A DNA stretch of 64,000 nt from JAAUTS01 sp038250235 (GTDB taxonomy: Bacteria; Verrucomicrobiota; Verrucomicrobiia; Methylacidiphilales; JAAUTS01), in assembly GCA_038250235.1 (NCBI GenBank), contig JBBSCO010000002.1, positions 1 through 64,000 of the forward strand. Direction: 5' to 3'. Under the pieces are notes generated by a model. That model was not told the origin of the DNA and did not search any database. It worked only from the letters and a program-made list of their open reading frames with translations. How positions within the stretch are numbered: position 1 is the first letter of the stretch; the number at the start of each line of letters is the position of its first letter. The position numbers were made by a program, and so were the translations under genes. Below, one piece after another: positions 24,383 through 33,255 of this stretch.

Positions 24383-26095
24383 ATGGCTCCGCAAATCATC
24401 CTCCGGGCAATGAATGTCCCCTTGAAGAACGGTCGCCTGTTTATCCGGCTACTGGGCATAGTCTTGTTTTTCCAGGCTTCCAACGCAAGGCTTTCGGCGT
24501 CTTCAGCTCAGGAGACGTTTCCGAGTGCGGAAGACAGGGGCTGGATCGCAAAACACCCCGTGGTTAGGGTGGGAGTGGATCCGGACTGGGCACCGTTTTC
24601 TTTCCGTGACAGCCAGGGCAGACTGCAGGGCGTGGATCTTGAGCTTTTGGATCTTATCTCCAAGCATACCGGACTGCGTTTTGAAGTGTCCACCAAAGCC
24701 AACTGGGACAAGGTCATCCAGGCTGCCAGGGCAGGCGAGTTTGACCTCCTTGCCTCAACAGCCCTCAGCCCCCAACGCCAAAAGGAATTTCTATTTTCAG
24801 ATCCTTATTTTAATTTCCCCGTCGCCCTTGTCACACGGCAGAAGGAGCCTTTTCTCATCAGCCTGGCGCAGTTGAGAGGACGGCGGGTGGCCAGTCCCCG
24901 TGAGCATGTGACCACCGAAGCCCTGGCCTCAGATTATCCGGAATTGATGCTGGTGCTGACTTCGAATACCTCGGAGTCATTGCGGATGGTTTCAAACGGA
25001 AAGGCGGATGCCACGGTGGTACAATTGGCCCACGCCAGTTATCTTATCCGTGATCTGGGACTGACGAATTTAAAGGTTTCTGGCATCACGGACTATCAAT
25101 TCGATCTACGTTATGCAATCCGTCCCGACTGGCGGGAATTTCAGATTTTCATGGACAAGACCGTGATGTCTCTTCCCAAGCACGAAGTGGCGGAGATCCT
25201 CAGCCGTTGGATTCACGTGGAGCGTGAACCCTGGATCACGTGGAATACCGTGAAGCCTTATTTTTTGGCGTTCGCGCTTCTAATTGCTGCTGGAGGCATT
25301 TTGTTAATTTGCTGGAACACGCTCCAGCGCCGCGAAATCGCGCACCGCCGCCGGACGGAAGTTGCTTTGAAGGCGGCACATGACCGTCTGGAAAGATTGA
25401 ACGATGATAAAAACTCCATCATGCAGATGGTGGCACATGATCTTCGCAATCCGCTGACCGGCATCGTTTCCGGGGTGGAATTTGTGAAATTCGAGTTGGG
25501 GGAGAAGGCGGATCCTCCGGTGTTGGAGAGTCTGAATGAAATCATGGGGCTCTCCGGCCGCATTCAAAACCTGGTGGATCAACTGGTTACGGTCACGACC
25601 CTGGAATCCGGAGAACTTACGCTGAAACAAGAAAAGTACGACGCCAAAATGATTGCCCGCCGCACTGTGGAATCCTTCAGAACGGTGGCTTCGGGTAAAG
25701 GTATTGAATTGAAAGCCTCGTATCCCCCAGGCGAGTGTATGGCCACTGGGGATCCTTTGGCTCTTGAGCGGATTGTCGAAAATCTTGTTTCCAACGCCGT
25801 CAAGTTTTCACCCTTCCCCTCCGTGGTGGAGCTTGAACTGGAAGTGAGGGTGGACTGGTTGATCCTGCGGGTCAAGGATCAGGGGCCCGGATTTACCGAT
25901 GAAGACAAGAAGAAGTTGTTCAAGAAATTCAGCCACCTATCGGCCAGACCAACAGCCGGGGAAACATCCACAGGCCTTGGTCTTTCGATTGTGAAAGCGC
26001 TTGTTACCGCGTTGAATGGTGAAATTCTTTACGAGACAAAACCGGCTGTGGGAACGACCTTTGTCGTGACTTTGCCGAGGCATCTCAAAGGCTAG
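24383..26095 (+). CDS. Sensor histidine kinase with periplasmic solute-binding domain
   Basis: The 570-residue protein begins with a signal/anchor segment, followed by a type 3 solute-binding domain (residues about 50-275; VRVGVDPDWAPFSFRDSQG is the family entry motif), a membrane helix (about 292-312, FLAFALLIAAGGILLICW), a HisKA domain with H352 in MVAHDLRNPLTG, and an HATPase domain with ENLVSNAVKFSP, KDQGPGFTDED and TGLGLSIVKAL. The solute-binding domain suggests sensing of an amino acid or similar ligand. No response regulator is adjacent. It converges with the methyltransferase gene, overlapping it by 4 nt. Confidence 0.93.
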   Translation: MAPQIILRAMNVPLKNGRLFIRLLGIVLFFQASNARLSASSAQETFPSAEDRGWIAKHPVVRVGVDPDWAPFSFRDSQGRLQGVDLELLDLISKHTGLRFEVSTKANWDKVIQAARAGEFDLLASTALSPQRQKEFLFSDPYFNFPVALVTRQKEPFLISLAQLRGRRVASPREHVTTEALASDYPELMLVLTSNTSESLRMVSNGKADATVVQLAHASYLIRDLGLTNLKVSGITDYQFDLRYAIRPDWREFQIFMDKTVMSLPKHEVAEILSRWIHVEREPWITWNTVKPYFLAFALLIAAGGILLICWNTLQRREIAHRRRTEVALKAAHDRLERLNDDKNSIMQMVAHDLRNPLTGIVSGVEFVKFELGEKADPPVLESLNEIMGLSGRIQNLVDQLVTVTTLESGELTLKQEKYDAKMIARRTVESFRTVASGKGIELKASYPPGECMATGDPLALERIVENLVSNAVKFSPFPSVVELELEVRVDWLILRVKDQGPGFTDEDKKKLFKKFSHLSARPTAGETSTGLGLSIVKALVTALNGEILYETKPAVGTTFVVTLPRHLKG

Positions 26096-27000
26096 GCCTC
26101 CCAGCGCCCGAGAACCCCGCAGGGGAGAATTTTGCTGTTCCGTTGGCTGGGAAGTCCCAATTCGGAAACATGGATGGAGCCGCCTTTTTTCTGGAACAGT
26201 TCGCCCAGCAGATTGCCCAGGGACAGTGGCGAAAGTTTGTTGGTGTAGCAGTTTATCAGGAAAAAGAGGGGCTGGTCTCCCATGATGAGTCGGCATTCCA
26301 GCAACAGCTTCCAGAGATGTACTTCCAGTTTCCAGATTTCGCCCGAGGATCCGCGTCCGTAGGTAGGAGGATCCATGATGATGGCATCGTATTTCTTTCC
26401 CCGCTTGGCTTCACGGTTGACGAATTTGAGGCAGTCATCGGCAATATATCGGATGGGGGCGCTGGCCAGTCCGGAGAGGGCGGCGTTGTCCCGGCACCAT
26501 TGCACCATTCCCTTGGAGGCATCCACATGGCAGACATGGGCACCGGCCGATGCAGAGGAAATGGTTGCAGCTCCGGTGTAGCCGAAAAGGTTCAGCACGT
26601 TGATTTCGCGGTTTCTGTCCTGCGCTTTGGCGGCCAGAATTTTTTGGGAGCACCAGTCCCAGTTGGCGGCCTGCTCGGGAAAAAGGCCGGTGTGTTTGAA
26701 GTCGGTTGGCCTGATTTTAAATTTCAGGGCATGATACCCGATGGTCCAGGATTCGGGGAGTTGACGGCGGAATTCCCAACGACCGCCGCCGCTTTCACTT
26801 CGGTGGTAATAGCCATCCCACTTATCCCAGTCGGAGTTGGCCTGTCGCGGCCATATGACCTGGGGATCGGGACGAACCAGAACGACATCGCCCCAGCGCT
26901 CGAGCTTCATACCGTCGCCGGTATCAATGAGTTGGTACTCTTTCCATCGGTCGGCCAGCACGACCTGTTCTCCGTAACCGGAGCTTGGCTCTTTGCTCAT
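26092..27000 (-). CDS. Class I SAM-dependent methyltransferase, RlmI-like
   Basis: The 302-residue protein has a SAM-binding motif LNLFGYTGAATISSASAGA, the acidic ribose-binding VDASKGMVQWCRDN, and the catalytic DPPTYGRG motif near residue 218. The order resembles 23S rRNA cytosine-C5 methyltransferases of the RlmI type, but the N-terminal PUA domain seems shortened or absent. The substrate is therefore uncertain; rRNA is most likely. It converges with the histidine kinase and is divergent from the cysteine-rich protein gene at 27198. Confidence 0.85.
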   Translation of the reverse strand: MSKEPSSGYGEQVVLADRWKEYQLIDTGDGMKLERWGDVVLVRPDPQVIWPRQANSDWDKWDGYYHRSESGGGRWEFRRQLPESWTIGYHALKFKIRPTDFKHTGLFPEQAANWDWCSQKILAAKAQDRNREINVLNLFGYTGAATISSASAGAHVCHVDASKGMVQWCRDNAALSGLASAPIRYIADDCLKFVNREAKRGKKYDAIIMDPPTYGRGSSGEIWKLEVHLWKLLLECRLIMGDQPLFFLINCYTNKLSPLSLGNLLGELFQKKGGSIHVSELGLPSQRNSKILPCGVLGRWEA

Positions 27001-27197
27001 GAATAAAAAAGTAAAGCATATCGCCGACGCTGGTGGAAGCGGGGAATTTTCAACAGGGTTTAAAAAACTTCTTCCGTTGGACGGCTCTGGAAACTGCCTG
27101 TTTTTTCAATCGGGATTAGTCGGATCTTATGAATTGACGGGGGCAAGCCTGGTAAAAGGCATTGTCTGCCTGCCCCAAGCTGATTAAGGTCAAAGCG

Positions 27198-27824
27198 ATG
27201 AAAGCATTTAGTATTATACTTTCCGTCATCATGGCGGGAGCCGTTCTCTGGTTTGGCGGACGTTTTTTTGCAGGGATTCCTGATTGGGATCATGGCCTCC
27301 TGACGATCAAAGAAACCCCGCTGCCGACCCATGACAAAGACGGCCGTCCGTTGATTTCCTGCCCTGATTGCCAAGGCACAGGGCAGGGGCCCTGCCAGGC
27401 CTCCAAGTGCCTGAAAGGTCTTGTCCAGTGCCCTCAACCTTGTCTCAAGCTCACAGTGGGTGACTGGGAAAAATTGAAAGTAAAAGATCATGACCCCGAA
27501 TTGGTCTGGCAGGTCGTCCGGAAGGGCAATACCTGGAGGGCATGGAGCCAGGAGCACGTGGGCGAGTTGATCCAGGAGGTTAACGGGGAACTGGTGAACA
27601 CTGGCAAGTGTTCCGCCTGTGCAGGCACAACCATGGTGGCCTGTCCCCAATGTCTGGGTTCCGCCAAGGGGATCTGTGGAATCTGCAAGGGTATACGGGT
27701 TCTACTGGCTCCGAAGAAAACAGAGCAACAAAAGGAGCCTGAAGTTCCCTCTCCTGCTCCCGTGATCGAAATACAAGTGGAGCCTGTTCCAGAAAAACTG
27801 CCCGTCATACCTGATCCGTCATGA
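27198..27824 (+). CDS. Membrane-anchored cysteine-rich protein with DnaJ-type zinc-finger motifs
   Basis: ATG at 27198 has an AAGGT ribosome site 7 nt upstream and gives 208 residues; the TTG at 27162 is less likely. Residues 1-20 form a membrane helix or signal anchor. Two cysteine clusters follow: CPDCQGTGQGPCQ, CLKG and CPQPC (residues 55-82), and CSACAGTTMVACPQCLG with CGICKG (138-164). The CxxCxGxG spacing resembles the zinc-binding centre of DnaJ. There is no J domain, so it is not a Hsp40. The function is unknown. Its stop overlaps the start of the next gene by 4 nt. Confidence 0.75.
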   Translation: MKAFSIILSVIMAGAVLWFGGRFFAGIPDWDHGLLTIKETPLPTHDKDGRPLISCPDCQGTGQGPCQASKCLKGLVQCPQPCLKLTVGDWEKLKVKDHDPELVWQVVRKGNTWRAWSQEHVGELIQEVNGELVNTGKCSACAGTTMVACPQCLGSAKGICGICKGIRVLLAPKKTEQQKEPEVPSPAPVIEIQVEPVPEKLPVIPDPS

Positions 27825-28615
27825 GGCTGCTGCTTCGTCGTCTTTCCCTTTCCCTGATTCTGTTTTTGCCCATTTCCTGTCGGGAACCGACAGTTACGAC
27901 GGTTGAAAATCTGGTTTATGAAGTGGTGGCGGAACATCCCCACGATCCTCTAGCATTCACCCAGGGGCTGGCTTACGGTGACGGGGTCGTTTACGAGGGG
28001 ACAGGACTGAAAGGGCAATCTTCGCTGCGTGAAGTGGATTGGAAAACCGGTCTGGTCAGGCGGATCCATCGCCTGGATCGACGCTATTTCGGGGAAGGGG
28101 TGACGCTGTTCAAAGGCTTGCTCTATCAACTTACTTGGCTGGACGAAAAAGGATTTGTTTACACTGCGGGTGACTTTAAAACCGTGCGCGAGTTTTCCTA
28201 CATCGGACAGGGTTGGGGACTGACCCATGATGGAACGCACCTGATCATGAGCAATGGATCGGATCTGTTGACTTTCCGGAATTCCGAAACTTTTGAAGTG
28301 GTCCGCCAACTATCCGTCCGCTGGAAGGGAGAGCCACTTAAACAACTCAATGAACTCGAGTTTATTGATGGCTCCGTCTTTGCCAATGTCTGGAAAACAC
28401 CTTTTATTGTCCGAATCCATCCAGAAACAGGTGACGTGACCGGAGTCCTGGATCTTTCCCTGCTGGAAAAAAAAGCCCAGGCCGGGGCGGGAGAATCCGC
28501 AATCGATGTGCTCAACGGTATTGCCTGGAAAGACGATACCAACACCCTGCTGGTGACCGGAAAATTTTGGCCGCTCTTGTTTGAAATCCGTTTGAAAGAA
28601 AGCGGAACCCAATAA
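27821..28615 (+). CDS. Glutaminyl-peptide cyclotransferase, lipoprotein
   Basis: The 264-residue protein has a lipobox-like signal (LFLPISC, C20) and matches the bacterial and plant glutamine cyclotransferase family. Characteristic segments are HDPLAFTQGLAYGDG, VYEGTGLKGQSSLREVD, LTWLDEKGFVY, LKQLNELEFIDG and the C-terminal LNGIAWKDDTNTLLVTGKFWP. It would convert N-terminal glutamine of exported peptides to pyroglutamate at the cell envelope. The ATGA overlap with the cysteine-rich protein gene argues that both are made together, perhaps acting on the same exported targets. Confidence 0.92.
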   Translation: MRLLLRRLSLSLILFLPISCREPTVTTVENLVYEVVAEHPHDPLAFTQGLAYGDGVVYEGTGLKGQSSLREVDWKTGLVRRIHRLDRRYFGEGVTLFKGLLYQLTWLDEKGFVYTAGDFKTVREFSYIGQGWGLTHDGTHLIMSNGSDLLTFRNSETFEVVRQLSVRWKGEPLKQLNELEFIDGSVFANVWKTPFIVRIHPETGDVTGVLDLSLLEKKAQAGAGESAIDVLNGIAWKDDTNTLLVTGKFWPLLFEIRLKESGTQ

Positions 28616-28640
28616 AACCCCTTTTATTTTCTAACAAGAA

Positions 28641-29780
28641 TTACAGAGACAGACGTTTTCTGTAGGCGGATGGTGGCTCTCCCGCGATCTTGCTGAAAGC
28701 CACGGAAAGCCGTTCGGCATCGTGGAAGCCGCACTGGCCTGCAATCCATTCCATTTTGTGGTCGGTCTGCACCAACAAGGTTCTGGCTTTGGCCACGCGC
28801 TGGCGTTCGAGTTCCTGGCGGGGAGTCCGTTGGAGGGTTGCGCGGAAACGCAGTTCCAGCGTCCGACGATTCACATTGAGTTCGCGGCATAGTGTCTGGA
28901 TAGTGATCGGATCACGGTATCTTTGCCGGAATAACTGCAGAGCGCGCCGCATGAGGGGATCTTCGATGGCGCTGAAATCTGATGACTCGCGCGCCACCAC
29001 ATCCCCGGGAGCAACCCGGAAGACCTTGCCTGCTTTATCCCCGTGCTGGATCAGACCGTCGAGAAGTTCTGCCGCCATTCTCCCGATCCGCAGCCAGGGG
29101 ATGGTCACGCTTGAGAGAGGCGGATAGGAAAGGTTGCATAAAAGCTCGTCGTTGTTGGCTCCGACAATGGCAATGTCTTCCGGCACGGACAGACCGCACT
29201 CCTGACAAACTTCGCAGGCCAGTCGGCCCAGGGGATCGTGGGCCGCGAAGATCGCGACAGGACGGGGGAGACCACGCAGCCATTTTTTCAGGAGAGGTGC
29301 CTGGCCACGGTAATACTCCATGTAAGAGCTTCCTTTTTTCTCGCGATCAATGTGCTGTTGGGCCTGGTATCCTTTCTTTTTCAGCCAGGAAACATAACCT
29401 TCTCCCCTCTGGGCCGAGTAGTTGCTCTCATTTCCCAAAAAGGCAAAGCTCTCAAAGCCATATCCGTGAAGAAAGGCGGCGGCCGTTCGTCCGACTTCCC
29501 AGTCATCAACATCAATACCAATGGCTCCCGGGTGGGCTTCATCCGTATCCGCTACCACCACTGGAAGGCCCAGATCAATGAGGGCTCCGGTTTTACCAGG
29601 GACTTCCTCGGTAAGAATACCGGCAGGTTTTACTTCGCGCACCAAACGCCGAAGCTCAGTGACAGGCCGGGCGATATCAATAATCCAGTAATCCTGTCCG
29701 TCCCGCACGAAGGGGTAAAGAGCCGGAGTCAGTCTTCTTAGGAAGATGTCAGAAATAACTACGGCAATCCGTTTGCGCAT
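28641..29780 (-). CDS. xylR: XylR-type AraC family transcriptional regulator
   Basis: The 379-residue protein has an N-terminal periplasmic-binding-protein/LacI-like sensor domain (residues about 1-270, with VVVADTDEAHPGAIGIDVDDWEVG and AIVGANNDELLCNLSYPPLSSV) and a C-terminal AraC double helix-turn-helix (ITIQTLCRELNVNRRTLELRF, and MEWIAGQCGFHDAERLSVAF). This architecture is that of XylR, which binds xylose and activates xylose genes. Its divergent neighbour is xylA, 91 bp away, consistent with direct control of that gene from the shared spacer. Confidence 0.92.
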   Translation of the reverse strand: MRKRIAVVISDIFLRRLTPALYPFVRDGQDYWIIDIARPVTELRRLVREVKPAGILTEEVPGKTGALIDLGLPVVVADTDEAHPGAIGIDVDDWEVGRTAAAFLHGYGFESFAFLGNESNYSAQRGEGYVSWLKKKGYQAQQHIDREKKGSSYMEYYRGQAPLLKKWLRGLPRPVAIFAAHDPLGRLACEVCQECGLSVPEDIAIVGANNDELLCNLSYPPLSSVTIPWLRIGRMAAELLDGLIQHGDKAGKVFRVAPGDVVARESSDFSAIEDPLMRRALQLFRQRYRDPITIQTLCRELNVNRRTLELRFRATLQRTPRQELERQRVAKARTLLVQTDHKMEWIAGQCGFHDAERLSVAFSKIAGEPPSAYRKRLSL

Positions 29781-29871
29781 GAAAAGAATGGTATTTCAGA
29801 TTCGTATTTTAACAAGTATATGCCGTAATAAGCGGTTTCCCTTTTTAAAGAAGCCGTCATTGTCATGATTT
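29781..29871. promoter_or_regulatory. xylR-xylA divergent control region
   Basis: The 91-bp AT-rich spacer between divergently transcribed xylR and xylA should hold both promoters and the XylR operator. No clear inverted or direct repeat of operator length stands out, so no site is assigned. Confidence 0.5.
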
Positions 29872-31185
29872 ATGGCTTACATACCTTCCATTCGTTCGAT
29901 CCCTTTCGAGGGGCCCAAGTCCCAACGTCCGCTGGCTTTCCGTCATTACAATCCCGATGAGGTTGTTGACGGGAAGACAATGAGCGAGCACATGCGCTTC
30001 TCCATCGCCTATTGGCATTCCTTCCGCGGAGTCGGTTCGGATCCCTTCGGGCCCGGCACCATCAGCCGGCCCTGGGAGAAGGGCAAAGATCCTGTCACCG
30101 TTGCCAAGCGTCGTATGGATGCGGCCTTTGAGTTTTTTGTCAAAATCCGCGCACCATTCTACTGTTGGCATGATCGTGACATCGCGCCCGAGGGCCGCAG
30201 CCTGCGTGAATCCAACCGTAATTTGGACAAGATCGTGGCCCACGCCCGACAGTTGCAGAAGGCGACTGGAGTAAAATTACTTTGGGGAACAGCGAATCTT
30301 TTCTCCAACCCACGTTACATGTGCGGAGCCTCGACGAATCCCGACGCCCACGTCTTTGCCTATGCTGCGGCCCAGGTCAAAAAAGCCCTGGATGCCACGA
30401 AGGCTCTGGGCGGTGAAAACTATGTCTTCTGGGGTGGGCGGGAAGGTTATGACACGCTGCTAAACACCAACATGAAGCGTGAACAGGATCACCTGGCGAC
30501 GTTCCTTCATATGGCGGTGGATTATGCCAAACAGATCGGGTTCAAGGGCCAGTTCCTCATTGAACCAAAACCGAAGGAACCGACCAAGCACCAGTATGAC
30601 TTTGATGTGGCGAGCGGGATAGCTTTCCTGCGGACTTACGGCCTGGACAAACATTTCAAATTCAACATTGAAACCAACCACGCAACGCTGGCGGGGCACA
30701 CCTTCCAGCATGAAATCGAAGTGGCGGCTTCGGCCAAGATGCTAGGCTCCATTGATGCCAATTCCGGGGACATGCTCCTGGGTTGGGACACGGATCAATT
30801 CAACACCGATGTCAAAGAGTTGACCCTGGCCATGACCTCCATTTTGAAGGCAGGCGGACTGGGCAGCGGAGGATTTAACTTTGATGCGAAACTGCGCAGG
30901 TCTTCTACAGATATTGCCGATTTGTTCCACGCCCACATCGGTGGGATGGACGCCTACGCATTGGCCTTCACGATTGCCCGCAGGATTTTGGCTGCAGGAA
31001 AATTCGAGGCTTTTGTGAAGGACCGCTATTCCTCCTACGATTCCGGCTATGGTAAAGAAATTGAGCGCCGTAACATTGGCTTCAAGGAACTGGAAAAGCT
31101 GGCGTTGACCAAGCTGGGTGAGCCTAAGCCGAAGAGCGGACGTCAGGAATACCTGGAAAATCTGCTCAACAGTTATCTGCACTGA
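29872..31185 (+). CDS. xylA: Xylose isomerase
   Basis: The 437-residue protein fits class II xylose isomerases. The catalytic histidine is H100 in YCWHDRDIAPEG; metal-binding segments include EPKPKEPTKHQYD, NIETNHATLAGH and the later SGDMLLGWDTDQF. It interconverts xylose and xylulose in the cytoplasm. No xylulokinase or transporter is adjacent, so the pathway must be completed elsewhere. Regulation by the divergent XylR is likely. A bidirectional hairpin terminator follows. Confidence 0.97.
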   Translation: MAYIPSIRSIPFEGPKSQRPLAFRHYNPDEVVDGKTMSEHMRFSIAYWHSFRGVGSDPFGPGTISRPWEKGKDPVTVAKRRMDAAFEFFVKIRAPFYCWHDRDIAPEGRSLRESNRNLDKIVAHARQLQKATGVKLLWGTANLFSNPRYMCGASTNPDAHVFAYAAAQVKKALDATKALGGENYVFWGGREGYDTLLNTNMKREQDHLATFLHMAVDYAKQIGFKGQFLIEPKPKEPTKHQYDFDVASGIAFLRTYGLDKHFKFNIETNHATLAGHTFQHEIEVAASAKMLGSIDANSGDMLLGWDTDQFNTDVKELTLAMTSILKAGGLGSGGFNFDAKLRRSSTDIADLFHAHIGGMDAYALAFTIARRILAAGKFEAFVKDRYSSYDSGYGKEIERRNIGFKELEKLALTKLGEPKPKSGRQEYLENLLNSYLH

Positions 31186-31214
31186 TTGGTTCAAACGTTC
31201 TGATTCAGTGCAAA

Positions 31215-31243
31215 AAAAGGGCGACTGTTAAGTCGCCCTTTTT
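31215..31243. terminator. Bidirectional hairpin terminator between xylA and ilvB
   Basis: The stem AAAAAGGGCGACT pairs perfectly with AGTCGCCCTTTTT around loop GTTA. The A-rich left and T-rich right flanks allow termination of both the plus-strand xylA and the minus-strand ilvB transcripts. Confidence 0.9.
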
Positions 31244-31269
31244 GCTTGTCCAGACAAGATCCGAACGGA

Positions 31270-33093
31270 TCAGCCCGGAACTTCCGCGCCATGGATGGTA
31301 TCACCCTTTTTCATCGGCTCGGTGATGATATCCTTGACGGTTTTACCGGCGGGGATCATGGGCAGCACATGCTCGGTGTAGGGAACCACGATATCGAGCA
31401 CATAGGCGGTCTTGGATTCCAGCATGCGTTTAAGGGCAGGGATGAGGTCTTCCGGACGGATGACCTGTTCTGCCGGCACGCCGAATCCCTCACAAATCTT
31501 GACGAAATCAGGATACAATTTCTCGCGTTGGTTGGGCAGGCCGAGGAAGGTGTGGCCGCGGTTGCTCTTGAAGAAACGGTCTTCCCATTGCATCACCATG
31601 CCAAGGTATTGGTTGTTGATGATGATGACCTTGGCCGCGATGTCTTCTGCTGCGGCCGTGGCCAGTTCCTGGATGTTCATGACAAAGCTGCCGTCTCCAT
31701 CGATGTCGATGACCTGACGATTGGGCAGGGCCACTTTGGCACCCAGCGCGGCGGGATAGCCGTAGCCCATGGAGCCGAGACCGCAGGAGCTGATGAAGGA
31801 GCGGGGCTGGGCAAAATCATAGAATTGGGCGGCCCACATCTGGTGCTGGCCCACACCCACCGTGATGATGGCTTCACCCTTGGTCAGCTTGAAGACCTCT
31901 TCCACAACCTGCTGGGGCATGATCGCCCCGGGTTCCGTATGGTAATGCAGGGGGAATTTCTTTTTCCATTCCTTGATCTGTGTGTGCCAGGCGGGGAAAG
32001 TTTTGCGGGTGCGGTTTTCTTTGGCAATGATCTGGTTCAAACGCTTCAGGGCATAACCCACATCGCTGAGGATCGGAAGATGCACGGCCTTGTTCTTGTT
32101 GATTTCAGCGTCGTCCACTTCAATGTGAACAATGGTGGCACCTTTGGCGAACTCGCTTACCTTGCCGGTCACGCGGTCGTCAAAACGCACGCCGAGACCC
32201 AGAAGCAAATCGCACTCGTCCACGGCCATGTTGGCGTAAACGGTTCCGTGCATGCCCAGCCATTTGGTGGAAAATTCGTGGGTCTCCGGGAAAGCCCCGA
32301 TGCCCATGAGCGTGGTGGTCACGGGGATGTTGGTTGATTCAGCGAATTTCTTGAGTTCGGCAGAAGCTTCGGCCGAAATCACACCGCCACCGACATAAAG
32401 CATGGGGCGTTCGGCTTTTTCGATCAGGCCGAGGATTTCGTGAAGGGGGAGGTCATCCGCCTTGGGGGGAGCTTTGAAGCCACGCAGTTTGACTTCCTTG
32501 GGGAAGACAGGCTGGGTGGTGGCGCCTTGGATGTCCTTGGGCATGTCGATGAGCACGGGACCGGGGCGGCCGCTGGAGGCGATGAGGAAGGCTTCCTTTA
32601 CGATGCGGGGGATGTCGTTCACATCCATCACGAGGTAGTTGTGCTTCACGATGGGGAGTGTCATGCCGAACACGTCGGTTTCTTGGAAAGCGCTCTTGCC
32701 GATCATGGCACGGGCCACTTGGCCGGTGATAGCGACGATGGGGGTGGAATCCATGTAGGCGTCGGCAATACCGGTCACCAGGTTGGTGGCTCCAGGGCCG
32801 GAGGTGGCCATACAAACACCCACTTTACCGCTCACGCGGGCATAGCCTTCGGCCATGAAGATGCCGCCCTGCTCATGGCGGGGAAGGATGGTGCGGATTT
32901 TTTTGGAGTAGGTCAGGGCCTGATGGATGGTCATGCTGGCCCCGCCGGGATAGGCGAAAATGGTGTCGACCCCTTCGCGTTCCAGGGCGGCGACAAGGAT
33001 TTCCGCTCCGGTCATGACATTGTTGGAACGTCCGCTGGCGTTGGATTTGGTCGTGGAGGCTTTGGGAGCCTTGGATTTACTCGTCTTTTTCAT
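31270..33093 (-). CDS. ilvB: Acetolactate synthase, large (catalytic) subunit
   Basis: The 607-residue protein has three ThDP-enzyme domains: the catalytic glutamate segment LPRHEQGGIFMAEGYAR near residue 75, the middle FAD-binding domain, and the ThDP/Mg motif DGDGSFVMNIQELATAA ending near INNQYLGMVMQWE. A lysine-rich N-terminal tail of about 22 residues precedes GAEILVAALEREGVDTIF. It condenses two pyruvates, or pyruvate and 2-oxobutyrate, in branched-chain amino acid synthesis. The regulatory subunit ilvN is not adjacent. The 5' leader can form a hairpin. Confidence 0.95.
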   Translation of the reverse strand: MKKTSKSKAPKASTTKSNASGRSNNVMTGAEILVAALEREGVDTIFAYPGGASMTIHQALTYSKKIRTILPRHEQGGIFMAEGYARVSGKVGVCMATSGPGATNLVTGIADAYMDSTPIVAITGQVARAMIGKSAFQETDVFGMTLPIVKHNYLVMDVNDIPRIVKEAFLIASSGRPGPVLIDMPKDIQGATTQPVFPKEVKLRGFKAPPKADDLPLHEILGLIEKAERPMLYVGGGVISAEASAELKKFAESTNIPVTTTLMGIGAFPETHEFSTKWLGMHGTVYANMAVDECDLLLGLGVRFDDRVTGKVSEFAKGATIVHIEVDDAEINKNKAVHLPILSDVGYALKRLNQIIAKENRTRKTFPAWHTQIKEWKKKFPLHYHTEPGAIMPQQVVEEVFKLTKGEAIITVGVGQHQMWAAQFYDFAQPRSFISSCGLGSMGYGYPAALGAKVALPNRQVIDIDGDGSFVMNIQELATAAAEDIAAKVIIINNQYLGMVMQWEDRFFKSNRGHTFLGLPNQREKLYPDFVKICEGFGVPAEQVIRPEDLIPALKRMLESKTAYVLDIVVPYTEHVLPMIPAGKTVKDIITEPMKKGDTIHGAEVPG

Positions 33094-33137
33094 GGTAGTC
33101 GTCTTGTTTTACCTGTAATGTAATTGGTTCTTATCGG

Positions 33138-33157
33138 GCTCTCTCCTTGGAAAGAGC
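33138..33157 (-). promoter_or_regulatory. Hairpin in the ilvB leader
   Basis: GCTCTCTCC and GGAAAGAGC can pair (one mismatch) around TT about 45 nt upstream of the ilvB start. It is a candidate leader structure, but no leader peptide or T-box element could be recognised. Confidence 0.35.
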
Positions 33158-33212
33158 TACCTGGTAAGGTGGGATAGCTTACGAAAAAAAAGCATTCTGA
33201 CAACAAAAAGCG

Positions 33213-33241
33213 TTGACAGTTTGCCCCTCAAATTTTACCTT
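33213..33241 (+). promoter_or_regulatory. Candidate promoter of rplM-rpsI
   Basis: TTGACA at 33213-33218 is a perfect -35 box; 17 nt later TACCTT could serve as a weak -10. Transcription would start only a few bases before the rplM ATG at 33256, implying a very short leader. Confidence 0.45.
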
Positions 33242-33255
33242 CCTCGTTCCTTTTT

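Noticed and set aside
27198..27824. DnaJ chaperone
   Set aside because: Only the CxxCxGxG-like cysteine pattern is present; there is no J domain with HPD and the protein is membrane-anchored.
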